From: Candidatus Poribacteria bacterium
GTDB taxonomy: Bacteria; Poribacteria; DTPJ01; WJIO01
Assembly (NCBI GenBank): GCA_014730235.1
Contig: WJIO01000108.1
Span: 1 to 33,573, forward strand
DNA: 33,573 nt
Direction: 5' to 3'
The notes beneath the pieces are model-generated. The model saw only the letters and a list, made by a program, of their open reading frames with translations, was not told the DNA's origin and ran no database searches. Positions 1 to 8,078 of the stretch are shown here, piece by piece. The position numbers were made by a program, and so were the translations under genes. The first letter of the stretch is position 1; every line of letters starts with the position of its first letter.

Positions 1-4
1 GGCC

Positions 5-36
5 TGAGTGTAGAAATATAAACATATTGTCTAGTT
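5..36. repeat. Diverged dispersed repeat, copy A
   Basis: This stretch aligns with 14299-14331 at 26 of 33 columns by hand, with one single-base gap. Both copies begin TGAGTGT and share the core ATTGTCT. Both lie in intergenic DNA. The function is unknown; it could be the decayed end of a mobile or REP-like element. The rest of 1-280 holds the palindromes listed separately and no gene. Confidence 0.45.
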
Positions 37-73
37 AGCATTCACTGATTTTCTATTATTAATTATAGAATTC

Positions 74-99
74 GTTATTCCTGCGAAAACAGGAATGAC
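74..99. repeat. Palindromic REP-like hairpin 1
   Basis: Ten-base arms GTTATTCCTG (74-83) and CAGGAATGAC (90-99) pair with one G:U-type mismatch around a six-base loop. The copy at 161-186 has the same arms, and both are followed by GCTGAGAGA, so the repeated unit is longer than the hairpin, about 37 bases. There is no following T-run, so it is a repeat rather than an obvious terminator. Confidence 0.75.
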
Positions 100-113
100 T
101 GGCTGAGAGATTT

Positions 114-233
114 GGCTCTTCCGGGTTAAGTGTGGTAAAGATAAGAAACTTCTTTATGCTGTCATTCCTGCAAAAGCAGGAATGACAAGCTGAGAGAATT
201 TTCAATTATAACCACACTTAACCCGGAAGAACC
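114..233. repeat. 120-bp nested inverted-repeat element (MITE/REP-like)
   Basis: Outer arms of 23 bases (114-136 and 211-233) are inverted copies with 22 of 23 matches; the arm core is TTCCGGGTTAAGTGTGGT. Inside lies a perfect hairpin at 161-186 with 11-base arms (GTCATTCCTGC) and an AAAA loop. A palindrome nested in longer inverted ends is the layout of a small non-autonomous element or a REP doublet. No target-site duplication could be defined by eye. It ends 47 bases before the metalloprotease start and may affect its mRNA 5' end. Confidence 0.7.
161..186. repeat. Palindromic REP-like hairpin 2
   Basis: Perfect 11-base arms (161-171 and 176-186) close on an AAAA loop. The core TCATTCCTG/CAGGAATGA recurs at 74-99 and 13366-13405. 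This is the centre of the nested element at 114-233. Confidence 0.8.
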
Positions 234-280
234 AGATATCTTTAAACTATCATCACACTTAAAGATGGGAATAAGAAGTA

Positions 281-2290
281 ATGTTTTTGAATAAACGCCT
301 ATACTTTTTCGTGGTTTTATTTGTTTTGTCCCTGTCCTTCATGAGTTATGCAGCCCCGCCGCATCCCAAGATTCTTCTAAAGAAACTCACCCAAATGCTT
401 AAATTTGATATGAGTCCATCCAGTTCTGATTATTCCGCAATGTGGGATTCAGACATACCAAAACAGGGATATGAACCGCAGCCGGATGGTATAGAATACA
501 TACTCGCAATCAGGGTAGATTTTTCAGATAAACCAGGAATAAAACCCTCAACAGATTTTGATGATGCTATATTTGGCACAAACGGTAGTTCCTTAAGACT
601 TTATTTTGAGGAAGTGTCTTATGGAAATATGACAGTAATGCCAGGTTATATGGGTGGCGTTGTGCCCGGTGGTGATAGGTGGTATCGAATGAGCAACCCT
701 ATGACTTACTATGGCTCTGGAACTATATCAACCCGTAGATACAAAGAGATGGCTGTTGAAGCCTGCAAAGCCGCCGATGACGAAGTTGACTTTTCTAAAT
801 ATGATCGGGATGGGGATGGTTATGTAGATCATTTTATGCTTATACATGCCGGGAACGATGAAGCATCTACCGGTATGCCTAATGATATATGGTCTGCTGT
901 GGTTGACAATATACAGGGAGTTTATGACGGTGTGTCCATATCCTCAGCCATGATTGTGGCAGAAGATCCAAGCTTGAGCTTTATAAATATAGGCATATAC
1001 TGCCATGAGTTTTTCCATGAATTCGGGGCTCCTGACCTTTATGCTTATGATTATCCAGTGGGAAACTGGTGTCTGATGGGAACATTCGGCCCTTACCAGG
1101 ATAACGGCCGACATCCAGCCCATATATGCGGTTACCTGAAATGGGATTTTGACGCTGACCGATCCAATGGTATAACAGGCTGGCTGAATCCTATTGAGCT
1201 TAATACACCGGGTACATATTCAATAGATAGCTTTGAACATCCGGAAGGTCAAAGGCTTTACAAAGTTAATATAACGGGTAAATCAGGCAGGGAATACTTC
1301 CTTATTGAAAACAGGAATCGCTTTTCCGGTCTGATGTATGACACTTATCTTCCTGAGTCCGGGATAGTGATATGGCACATAGATGAAAATCAACCCAAGT
1401 CTTTTGGTTATCCTCATAGGGCATGGGTTGAAGACCCAGAAGATCCGGAACACCGGAGTTTTATGGGCGCAACAGAAAGATCTGCTTATTCTGCTGACGA
1501 TAATCAAACAGCTTTTACGCCTTCTACAACACCCTCCAGCAGTGCTAATGATGGTTCTGACAGTGGGATTATAATAACTGATATAAGTGAAGAAGGTATG
1601 ACCATGAATTTCACATTTTTTTCCGGTGATACTTACGAACCTAATGACAGCATAGCTGAAGCTTATGGACCTTTGGAATATAGCCGCGAATATACGTCAT
1701 TCCTGACTGAAACGGAAGATATAGATTATTATAAATTCCACGCAGAAGCAAATAAAACTACATTAATATATCTTGAAAATATACCTGAAGAAGCTAATTA
1801 TGACATAGAAGTATATGATTATATGGAAAGAGTTGTGGCCTATTCTTCAGCCCCAGGGCAAAATCCTGAAATACTAAGCTTTGAAGTTGATTCACCGGGT
1901 ATATATTATGTGGCTGTCATATCCCAGTATGGTCACAATACAAAGCATCATTATTCCCTGACAGTGGACTCAATCGCCCTCGCACCCGGTGGAGTTATAG
2001 CCATTTCTAAAGTATATCCAAATCCGGGACCTGGTAGCAGCGAATCCATTATCTTCGATTACAAGCTGCTAGAACAGGTAGACACTATAACCCTAGACAT
2101 TTATACATCAACTGGTCAGTTAATACATACATACACAACGAGCTTGAATGGAAGGGCTGATAAACTCACGTGGGACGGAACCAATGATATAGGAACCAGA
2201 GTTGCCCAGGGTATATATGTCTACATGATAAAAGCGGATCGTAACGGAGAAAGTGATATACTAACGGGTAAAATCGCTGTTGTGTATTAA
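281..2290 (+). CDS. Secreted M6-family zinc metalloprotease with PPC and FlgD-like C-terminal domains
   Basis: This 669-residue exported protease probably degrades extracellular protein. A signal peptide (about 1-24, cleavage near SYA-APP) precedes the catalytic domain. The zinc motif HEFFH lies at 242-246 with a following GAPD, as in immune-inhibitor-A-type M6 peptidases. An EF-hand-like loop with Asp at 175, 177, 179 and 183 suggests calcium binding. Residues about 451-568 look like a bacterial pre-peptidase C-terminal (PPC) domain, starting YEPNDS. The last 90 residues, beginning VYPNP, resemble FlgD-Ig or T9SS-type sorting domains, so surface display or secretion through an FCB-type route is possible; this is inference. 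No pro-domain is obvious apart from about 25-70. The start is the first ATG, 15 bases after a weak purine stretch. Its stop directly abuts the stop of the opposing Gfo/Idh gene, leaving no room for a terminator. Confidence 0.88.
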   Translation: MFLNKRLYFFVVLFVLSLSFMSYAAPPHPKILLKKLTQMLKFDMSPSSSDYSAMWDSDIPKQGYEPQPDGIEYILAIRVDFSDKPGIKPSTDFDDAIFGTNGSSLRLYFEEVSYGNMTVMPGYMGGVVPGGDRWYRMSNPMTYYGSGTISTRRYKEMAVEACKAADDEVDFSKYDRDGDGYVDHFMLIHAGNDEASTGMPNDIWSAVVDNIQGVYDGVSISSAMIVAEDPSLSFINIGIYCHEFFHEFGAPDLYAYDYPVGNWCLMGTFGPYQDNGRHPAHICGYLKWDFDADRSNGITGWLNPIELNTPGTYSIDSFEHPEGQRLYKVNITGKSGREYFLIENRNRFSGLMYDTYLPESGIVIWHIDENQPKSFGYPHRAWVEDPEDPEHRSFMGATERSAYSADDNQTAFTPSTTPSSSANDGSDSGIIITDISEEGMTMNFTFFSGDTYEPNDSIAEAYGPLEYSREYTSFLTETEDIDYYKFHAEANKTTLIYLENIPEEANYDIEVYDYMERVVAYSSAPGQNPEILSFEVDSPGIYYVAVISQYGHNTKHHYSLTVDSIALAPGGVIAISKVYPNPGPGSSESIIFDYKLLEQVDTITLDIYTSTGQLIHTYTTSLNGRADKLTWDGTNDIGTRVAQGIYVYMIKADRNGESDILTGKIAVVY

Positions 2291-3283
2291 TTAAAACGGG
2301 AGTTTAACCTCTCGATCTTCCTTTGCCGAAATATAAGCTCCCTGGACTATCTCTATAGTTTTTTTGCCATCCCAACCGGGTATAGGTGGTTCCTTATCCT
2401 CGATTATGGATTCTATAAATAACCTTATTTCCCGTCTGACTCCCGGTTCGGTTTTCATATCATCCCTACCCAGAGTAACTTCTTCACCATCAAAAGGTTT
2501 ATAATTAATAGTGCCTTTGCCGTTGTCAAAGTGCATTGTTCCCCTGGTGCAATGAATTTTGCCGTCATATCCGCCAATACTTGAGCATTGACCGGCCAAC
2601 AGAGAACCCATTCCACCGCTTTTGAATTTTAACAATACATGGACTGTATCCTCATAATCCCTGGTATCATGTTTAAGGAAATTTCCCATGTGGGAACAAA
2701 CACTGTCCACATCGCCGCATACATAGCGCATATAGTCCAGTTCATGGACATTAAGCTCATAAAGCACGCCGCCGCATGTTTCGGCTTTCATACGCCAGTG
2801 TTGAGGGTTACCCCATGTACCGCTGCCCAGTCGGGATACATACATGGAAAAAGGATTACCCAGTAAACCGGAATCAAGTATTTCCTTCATCTTATTAAAC
2901 ACCGGCAGATAACGAAGCACCTGGCCTATCATCAGCTTTACATTACTGGATTCAGATGCTTTAATCATCCTGTCACAGTCATCTACGGTTAAAGCCATAG
3001 GCTTTTCGCAAAACACATGCTTACCACTATGCGCAACAGCTACAGAAACGTTGGCATGAAGATAATTGGGAACGGCCACAATTGCAGCGTCAATCCCGCC
3101 TTTATCCAGCATTTCTTCATAGCTGCTGAAAGCATTTACGTTTAATTCATCGGCCAGTCTTTTGGCGTTTTCAGCTATAGGATCAGCAACAGCAACCGCT
3201 TCTGCGTTATCAAGCTGAGCACACGCTTTAAATAGACCTGAACCCATGTTGCCACATCCGATAAGCCCTACTTTTACTTTCAT
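2291..3283 (-). CDS. Gfo/Idh/MocA-family NAD(P)-dependent oxidoreductase
   Basis: This 330-residue cytoplasmic dehydrogenase has the family's usual length. The N-terminal Rossmann fold carries GCGNMG (9-14), the acidic strand end is at VAVADP, and the catalytic EKP motif is at 93-95. A conserved His (180, in LNVHELDY) lies in the C-terminal alpha/beta domain. The family oxidises or reduces sugars, inositols and similar polyols; the substrate cannot be read from sequence. It starts six bases after the ABC ATPase stop, with an AAAGGT ribosome site in that gap, so the two are likely co-transcribed. Only about 35-40% of residues appear shared with the paralogue at 14754-15749, so it is not a recent duplicate. 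Confidence 0.9.
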   Translation of the reverse strand: MKVKVGLIGCGNMGSGLFKACAQLDNAEAVAVADPIAENAKRLADELNVNAFSSYEEMLDKGGIDAAIVAVPNYLHANVSVAVAHSGKHVFCEKPMALTVDDCDRMIKASESSNVKLMIGQVLRYLPVFNKMKEILDSGLLGNPFSMYVSRLGSGTWGNPQHWRMKAETCGGVLYELNVHELDYMRYVCGDVDSVCSHMGNFLKHDTRDYEDTVHVLLKFKSGGMGSLLAGQCSSIGGYDGKIHCTRGTMHFDNGKGTINYKPFDGEEVTLGRDDMKTEPGVRREIRLFIESIIEDKEPPIPGWDGKKTIEIVQGAYISAKEDREVKLPF

Positions 3284-3289
3284 GATATT

Positions 3290-4060
3290 TTACCTTTCGT
3301 CATCTGTATCTTCGGTTATAGTTTCAGCTACCTCGCCAACCTGATCGTAATTATATGATTGCACATATTCCATATAAATTTCTTGAAGATCAGCTTTTAC
3401 TATTTCATCTCTTTCCATCAGTGCAACAAGATTACCTTTACTCATTATACCAAGACGATCGGCAATTTGACTAGCACGAAAAATGTCGTGAGTTGACATG
3501 AATATGGCTTTTTCTTCTGATTTAAGAACTTGAAGAAGCTCCAGGAATTCGGCTCCACCTCTAGGATCAAGACCCGAAGTAGGTTCATCAAGCAGTACGA
3601 GTTTTGCATTTTTCATAATTGCTATGGCAATTCCCAATCTTTGGCGCATACCTTTTGAAAAACTTTTAACTCTCCTCTTAAATGCTTCCTCTGGTAAACC
3701 AACTCTTCTCATTGCCTCGTCATAATCTTCCTTTGTCGCGTCTTTATTCCCCCCGAGTTTTGTGAAGAAATCCAGGTTTTGCCGGGCGGTAAAATTACCA
3801 TAGAGCATTACGTTTTCAGATACATACGCCACATATTTTTTCGCTTCCAATGGCTCTTTGACAATATCAATGCCGTTAATAAGGGCAGTTCCCTCGGTTG
3901 GTTCAATAAAACCCAGTATCAGGTCTATAGTTGTAGTTTTTCCCGCTCCATTGGCCCCGAGCATAACGAATATTTCACCGGATTCTACTGTTAAATTCAG
4001 GTTATTTACAGCTCTTATGGTGTTATCATAAACCTTTGTAAGATTTTGTATTTCCAGCAT
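3290..4060 (-). CDS. ABC transporter ATP-binding protein (ABC-2/multidrug type)
   Basis: With the start chosen here the protein has 256 residues: Walker A GANGAGKTT at 35-43, signature SKGMRQR at about 135-141, Walker B LVLLDE at 154-159 and the switch His at 191 (STHD). The short cassette with a GMRQR-type signature is typical of ATPases paired with ABC-2 permeases that export drugs, lipids or polysaccharide, or of copper/gliding-type exporters. The frame is open upstream to 4102, but the ATG at 4060 has a strong AAAGGGG site seven bases upstream and begins exactly where the domain begins. No permease gene lies on either side, so its partner must be encoded elsewhere. The gene downstream is a Gfo/Idh oxidoreductase. 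Confidence 0.88.
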   Translation of the reverse strand: MLEIQNLTKVYDNTIRAVNNLNLTVESGEIFVMLGANGAGKTTTIDLILGFIEPTEGTALINGIDIVKEPLEAKKYVAYVSENVMLYGNFTARQNLDFFTKLGGNKDATKEDYDEAMRRVGLPEEAFKRRVKSFSKGMRQRLGIAIAIMKNAKLVLLDEPTSGLDPRGGAEFLELLQVLKSEEKAIFMSTHDIFRASQIADRLGIMSKGNLVALMERDEIVKADLQEIYMEYVQSYNYDQVGEVAETITEDTDDER

Positions 4061-4067
4061 TGGCTTT

Positions 4068-4074
4068 CCCCTTT
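4068..4074 (-). promoter_or_regulatory. Ribosome-binding site fixing the ABC ATPase start
   Basis: Read on the minus strand this is AAAGGGG, seven bases before the ATG at 4060. The upstream in-frame ATG at 4102 has no comparable site, so the shorter form is preferred. Confidence 0.65.
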
Positions 4075-4133
4075 CTAAGCAATTTCCAGAAAACATATTC
4101 AACTTTTCCCTTAATGAGTGAAGCCCATTTTTA

Positions 4134-4159
4134 CCCCTTAAAAAGGGGATGAGGGGGAT
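4134..4159. repeat. CCCCTT/AAGGGG palindrome with G-rich flank
   Basis: Arms CCCCTT (4134-4139) and AAGGGG (4143-4148) close on three A bases and are followed by ATGAGGGGGATT. Read on the other strand it resembles the C-rich intergenic repeats (AATCCCCCTCATCCCC type) that recur in many bacterial genomes. Only one copy is present in this window, so repeat status rests on recollection of such elements. Confidence 0.4.
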
Positions 4160-4321
4160 TTTTGACGCACATGAAGACTTTGATATCTCGAAAGAATTTT
4201 CTTGAAATTGCTTATGTAAATTATATTTATTTATAAATATTCTACATTAATAAAGACGATGCAAGTTTACTTTTGGTTGCGATTTTTCTGTTAATAAAAT
4301 ATAAACATAAACGGAATCCGG

Positions 4322-4350
4322 TTGACAAACCCTGGGTAACAAACGATAAT
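4322..4350 (+). promoter_or_regulatory. Sigma70-type promoter of the esterase/YeeE unit
   Basis: A perfect -35 TTGACA (4322-4327) and a -10 GATAAT (4345-4350) are separated by the optimal 17 bases. Transcription would start near 4357, giving a leader of about 48 bases before the ATG at 4405. Confidence 0.75.
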
Positions 4351-4404
4351 ATCCGTCAAGAGTTTTTGTTTATCTTTTCTCATAATTAAAGGGTTACATA
4401 AATC

Positions 4405-6771
4405 ATGAAAAATGTTAAAATAGTCAAAATCGTTATTGTTACAATGTTAGTTTGCTTGGCCATTCAAATATTGGAGGTAAAAGCTATGATGATATTTAAT
4501 AGTACTGGTATTGAAAAAATTACCAGTGAGAGTTTAAAAGTTACGGAATCGGGAACTTATTACATATGGCTCTGGGGTAGAGGTGGAACATCAGTCACAA
4601 TTAAAATTGATGAAGCTGAATTAAAAAATAAAAATTTTGGTTCGGGAAATATCTTTTCCTGGGGTAAAGTAGGTCAACTGGAACTTAGTGCTGAAAAAGC
4701 CTATGAATTTAAAATGGCTTCAACCCAAAAAGATGATGTCGCATGGTTTGTTTTGACATCTGATGAAAATTTCAATCCCCAGAGGATACATGAGCTAATG
4801 AGTATATATCCCGAACGTCCTTCTCCGTTGCCGGATTTACGTTATCGGGAAATGCGTCATACTTATTCCTCTTTTCCTTTCCCGGAATATGATTCTCTGG
4901 AAGACTGGAAAGATCGTAAAAATGATATACGCAGGAAAATACTGGTAAGTGCAGGCTTATGGCCCATGCCGGAACCATGTCCTTTGAATGTTAAAGTGGT
5001 GGAAACTCTGGATCGGGATGGATACACTGTTGAAAAGATGTATATGGAAACCTGGCCCGGATATTATTTCCCATGTTCCCTTTATCGTCCAAAGGACAAG
5101 TCCGGGTCCCTACCGGGAATAATCAACCCTCATGGTCACTGGGCAGAAGGTCGTATGGCCGAAGCAGTACAGAAAAGATGCGCCAATTTTGCCCTTCAGG
5201 GATATATTGCTTTATCATATAATATGGTAGGATATATAGATAATAACCAGCTCGATCACCGTTTCCGAAGTGATGAACTCTATCTCTGGTCGGTAAGTGT
5301 AGGCGGGTTGCAATTATGGAACAGTATTCGGGCCCTGGATTTTATTACATCTCTGCCTGAAGTTGACAATAGCAGGATAGCATGCACAGGTTGCTCTGGT
5401 GGCGGATCTCAGACATTTCTGGTGACGGCTGTGGATGACAGGATAAAGGTTACTGCCCCTGTGTGCATGGTATCTTCTCACTTTCAGGGTGGTTGTATCT
5501 GCGAAAATGCACCAAGCCTTCGTCTAGACACCTATAACGTTGAAATAGCCGCCACAGCAGCTCCTATACCCCAGATACTGGTAGGAGCAACCGGGGACTG
5601 GACAGACTTAACACCAGAAGTGGAATATCCGGAAGTTTTAAGTATATATAAAATGATGGGGATCGGAAACAAACTCACATATTATTACCAGGACGCAGGA
5701 CACAATTATAACCAGAACAGCCGGGAAGCTGTATATAAATGGTTCGGAAAATGGCTTTTGAATGAAAATGATGAAAGTAAATTCAGAGAGGTGGAAACTC
5801 CTTTTGAAACTATTGAGACACTCAGAACCTTCGATAAAAAACATAAAAGACCTGATAGCGCACCGGATCAGAACTCCCTTTTAAAATCAATAACCAGCCA
5901 TTTTAAAAACACTCTGGATGCAATATGGCCCAGGGGTATAGAAAGCCTTAAGGAATACAGGGAAATAATGCTGCCAGCCCTTGGTGATGTGCTTAATGTA
6001 AAAGTTCCTGATACAGTAAATGCCAAACTCATGCCAAATCGAGGCAGTGCCCATGTTAAACGGGAAAATTTTATGGCAGCCCGTTACATTCTCACTCGTC
6101 CCGGAGAAAAAGACCAGGTTCCAGCTATAGTATACAAACCCAGGTCCAATTCAAAAACGGCAAACCTTATTGTCTACCCTCAGGGCAAAGCCGGACTTGT
6201 GGATATGAATTCAGGAAAGCCGTCTGTTATGGTGGAAAGCCTAATTGAAAAAGGACAAACGGTGGTTGGAATTGATACATTCCTTACCGGAGACCATCAT
6301 TCCCCGTTGAAAGATACAGTCAGGGAAAAATACTGCACCTACTTCAGCACATTTAATGTGGAAGATGAAGCCTTAAGAATTCAAGACATAGTTACTGCGG
6401 CTATATATTTGCAGGGAAAATATGATTCTGTGAATATTATAGGTCTTGATGAAGCCGGATTATGGTGCTTTATGGCCAGGGCCTTCCTGGATAATATAGA
6501 TAATACTGTGGTTGACGTAATGGAATTTGACACCAATGCCGAATCAGCGTGGGTAGAAAAATTAAACATCCCCGGTATACTGAGAGTCGGTGGTTTTGAT
6601 ACGGCTGTGGCCTGCATTGTTCCGGATAAGATTTTCATACATAATACAGGTTCAGGTTTTGATACTGAAAGGATGATTAAATTATATGGAATTTCCGGTG
6701 TTGATGATAAACTCAACATCAGAAAAATAAAAGTCGCAGATAGTGAAATTTTGGCAATACTGTCTGAGTAA
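4405..6771 (+). CDS. Acetylxylan-esterase-like protein with tandem alpha/beta-hydrolase domains
   Basis: This is a 788-residue protein with a signal peptide (about 1-27). Residues about 30-120 form a beta-rich, possibly carbohydrate-binding domain. Residues about 150-460 form an alpha/beta-hydrolase domain: nucleophile elbow GCSGGG with Ser331, candidate acid Asp398 or Asp401 (GDWTD) and His433 (AGHNYN). The expected reaction is hydrolysis of acetyl or other esters on polysaccharide. Residues about 560-788 form a second hydrolase-like domain whose elbow reads GLDEAG, so the Ser position is Asp and this half should be catalytically dead. The annotated ATG has AAAGGG 11 bases upstream. An in-frame ATG at 4486 (Met28), at the likely signal-peptide cleavage point, has its own consensus GGAGGT, so a leaderless product is possible. 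It heads a unit with the YeeE/YedE genes 80 bases downstream. Confidence 0.85.
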   Translation: MKNVKIVKIVIVTMLVCLAIQILEVKAMMIFNSTGIEKITSESLKVTESGTYYIWLWGRGGTSVTIKIDEAELKNKNFGSGNIFSWGKVGQLELSAEKAYEFKMASTQKDDVAWFVLTSDENFNPQRIHELMSIYPERPSPLPDLRYREMRHTYSSFPFPEYDSLEDWKDRKNDIRRKILVSAGLWPMPEPCPLNVKVVETLDRDGYTVEKMYMETWPGYYFPCSLYRPKDKSGSLPGIINPHGHWAEGRMAEAVQKRCANFALQGYIALSYNMVGYIDNNQLDHRFRSDELYLWSVSVGGLQLWNSIRALDFITSLPEVDNSRIACTGCSGGGSQTFLVTAVDDRIKVTAPVCMVSSHFQGGCICENAPSLRLDTYNVEIAATAAPIPQILVGATGDWTDLTPEVEYPEVLSIYKMMGIGNKLTYYYQDAGHNYNQNSREAVYKWFGKWLLNENDESKFREVETPFETIETLRTFDKKHKRPDSAPDQNSLLKSITSHFKNTLDAIWPRGIESLKEYREIMLPALGDVLNVKVPDTVNAKLMPNRGSAHVKRENFMAARYILTRPGEKDQVPAIVYKPRSNSKTANLIVYPQGKAGLVDMNSGKPSVMVESLIEKGQTVVGIDTFLTGDHHSPLKDTVREKYCTYFSTFNVEDEALRIQDIVTAAIYLQGKYDSVNIIGLDEAGLWCFMARAFLDNIDNTVVDVMEFDTNAESAWVEKLNIPGILRVGGFDTAVACIVPDKIFIHNTGSGFDTERMIKLYGISGVDDKLNIRKIKVADSEILAILSE
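4473..4478 (+). promoter_or_regulatory. Internal Shine-Dalgarno site for an alternative esterase start
   Basis: GGAGGT sits seven bases before an in-frame ATG at 4486, inside the signal-peptide coding region. It is closer to consensus than the site serving the first ATG. Confidence 0.5.
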
Positions 6772-6851
6772 GTATCTGTATCACACTTATAAATGACTGG
6801 AACTAAAATTTTTCTGAAAATAATCAAAACCACTTAAATTGGAGGTTTAAA

Positions 6852-7394
6852 ATGGAATGGCTTAAGCTTGAAGAATGGTCACCTTATATCATTGGTGCTG
6901 GTATTGGCATCCTCAGTTGGTTTGCTTTTCTCTTTTCAGACCATCCCATAGGATGCTCTACAGCTTTTGCCCGTACCAGTGGTATGATAGAACGTTTATT
7001 TCGGGGTGGCAAGGTAGAGGAAAAACCTTATTACCAGAAATTTAAACCTACTATAGACTGGCAATGGATGCTCGTTCTGGGTGTTATTATAGGTGCTTTT
7101 ATATCTTCCAGATTATCCGGTTACTTTCAACCGCGATGGGTTCCTGAAATACCATCAGATATGTCAAATGACCTTAATCGAGTGTTTGTAACCATACCCT
7201 ATGCAAGAATATTGATGGCATTTGTGGGTGGTATACTTATGGGTATTGGCTCTCGATGGGCAGGAGGATGTACCAGCGGACATGGTATCAGTGGAACTCT
7301 ACAGCTTGCAGTAAGTAGCTGGATTGCAGCCATATGTTTCTTTGTTGGTGGTATTGCTGTTGCAATGCTGATTTTCCGAGTCTTTACAGGTTGA
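6852..7394 (+). CDS. YeeE/YedE-family membrane protein, N-terminal half of a split sulfur transporter
   Basis: This 180-residue inner-membrane protein has about four hydrophobic segments (about 12-28, 71-90, 117-138, 151-176). Conserved cysteines lie in GCSTAF (Cys35) and in GGCTSGHG (Cys140); these match the Cys-centred loops of YeeE/YedE (DUF395) proteins, where such residues relay thiosulfate through the membrane. Full-length members such as TsuA are about twice this size, and the partner half is the next gene, 16 bases downstream. The ATG has a strong GGAGGT site five bases upstream. The role is probably import of thiosulfate or another sulfur compound. The substrate assignment is inference from the family. 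Confidence 0.85.
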   Translation: MEWLKLEEWSPYIIGAGIGILSWFAFLFSDHPIGCSTAFARTSGMIERLFRGGKVEEKPYYQKFKPTIDWQWMLVLGVIIGAFISSRLSGYFQPRWVPEIPSDMSNDLNRVFVTIPYARILMAFVGGILMGIGSRWAGGCTSGHGISGTLQLAVSSWIAAICFFVGGIAVAMLIFRVFTG

Positions 7395-7410
7395 CAGGAG
7401 GTAAAACGGT

Positions 7411-7968
7411 ATGCTGAAATCTCTACATTCTAAAAAGAGAGCACAGCTATTTATAGGTTTGATAATAGGTATATTATTCGGTTTTTTACTTCAAAAAGGC
7501 GGGGTTACTAAATATGATGTCATCATAAGTCAACTGCTGTTAAAGGATTTTACTGTGGTTAAGATAATGCTTACAGCTGTAATTGTGGGTATGATAGGTA
7601 TTCATTTTATGAAAAATCTGGGTTTGGTGCAGTTGCATCCGAAGCCCGGATCTGTAGGTATGTCTGTAATCGGTGGATTAATCTTTGGAGCAGGCTTTGC
7701 TGTTCTTGGTTATTGCCCCGGAACAATAGCCGGTGCTGTGGGACAGGGTTCTATTGATGCCTTGATAGGCGGAGTGGTAGGCATTATTCTGGGATCTGGA
7801 ATATTTGCCTCCATGTATCCAAAACTACAAGAACCTGTTTTGATGAAAAACAGCTTTGGTGAACTTACACTACCACAATTATTTAAAGTAAATGAATGGA
7901 TTGTTGTAATTCCGTTTGTAATAGTTATAACAATTATACTCTGGCTTTTAGAGAATGCCGGTTTATAA
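7411..7968 (+). CDS. YeeE/YedE-family membrane protein, C-terminal half (DUF6691-like)
   Basis: This 185-residue membrane protein has hydrophobic segments at about 12-28, 50-66, 83-101, 112-132 and 160-180. Family features are FLLQKGGVTKYD near the start and GYCPGT containing Cys102. Together with the upstream protein it supplies the three conserved cysteines found in single-chain thiosulfate channels, so the two chains probably form one unit, as in PmpA/PmpB-type pairs. AGGAGGT precedes the ATG. It ends seven bases before the -35 of the next unit, with no terminator between, so read-through into the glycosidase-sulfatase genes is possible. Confidence 0.84.
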   Translation: MLKSLHSKKRAQLFIGLIIGILFGFLLQKGGVTKYDVIISQLLLKDFTVVKIMLTAVIVGMIGIHFMKNLGLVQLHPKPGSVGMSVIGGLIFGAGFAVLGYCPGTIAGAVGQGSIDALIGGVVGIILGSGIFASMYPKLQEPVLMKNSFGELTLPQLFKVNEWIVVIPFVIVITIILWLLENAGL

Positions 7969-7974
7969 AGTATC

Positions 7975-8003
7975 TTGACTTTTTAACATGCATCCTGCAT
8001 AAT
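7975..8003 (+). promoter_or_regulatory. Sigma70-type promoter of the glycosidase-sulfatase unit
   Basis: TTGACT (7975-7980) and CATAAT (7998-8003) are 17 bases apart; each hexamer is one base from consensus. The leader to the ATG at 8079 would be about 70 bases. Confidence 0.65.
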
Positions 8004-8078
8004 GCAATCAACATCATATATGACAACAGAAATTTCGTCATATCTATATTGTATTAGATAAAATAATGGAGTCAGAAA

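Larger units (their letters stand above)
4075..4404. other. Divergent intergenic region
   Basis: This 330-base stretch separates the divergently transcribed ABC ATPase and esterase genes. It holds a small palindrome at 4134-4148 next to a G-rich run, an AT-rich block around 4205-4255, and a sigma70-type promoter for the esterase at 4322-4350. I see no small gene in it and no convincing promoter for the ATPase. Confidence 0.6.

Noticed and set aside
1-280. Possible CRISPR repeats in the leader
   Set aside because: Only two copies of a palindromic unit, unequal flanks and no spacer series; better explained as REP-like repeats.
2286-2296. Gene overlap or fusion between the protease and the Gfo/Idh gene
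   Set aside because: They are convergent and their stop codons simply abut at 2290/2291.
4061-4102. Longer ABC ATPase starting at 4102
   Set aside because: The upstream ATG lacks a ribosome site and adds 14 residues outside the ATPase fold; the ATG at 4060 has AAAGGGG.
6381-6833. 150-codon open frame on the minus strand
   Set aside because: It overlaps the conserved end of the esterase and has low-complexity Ser/Ile composition typical of antisense shadows.
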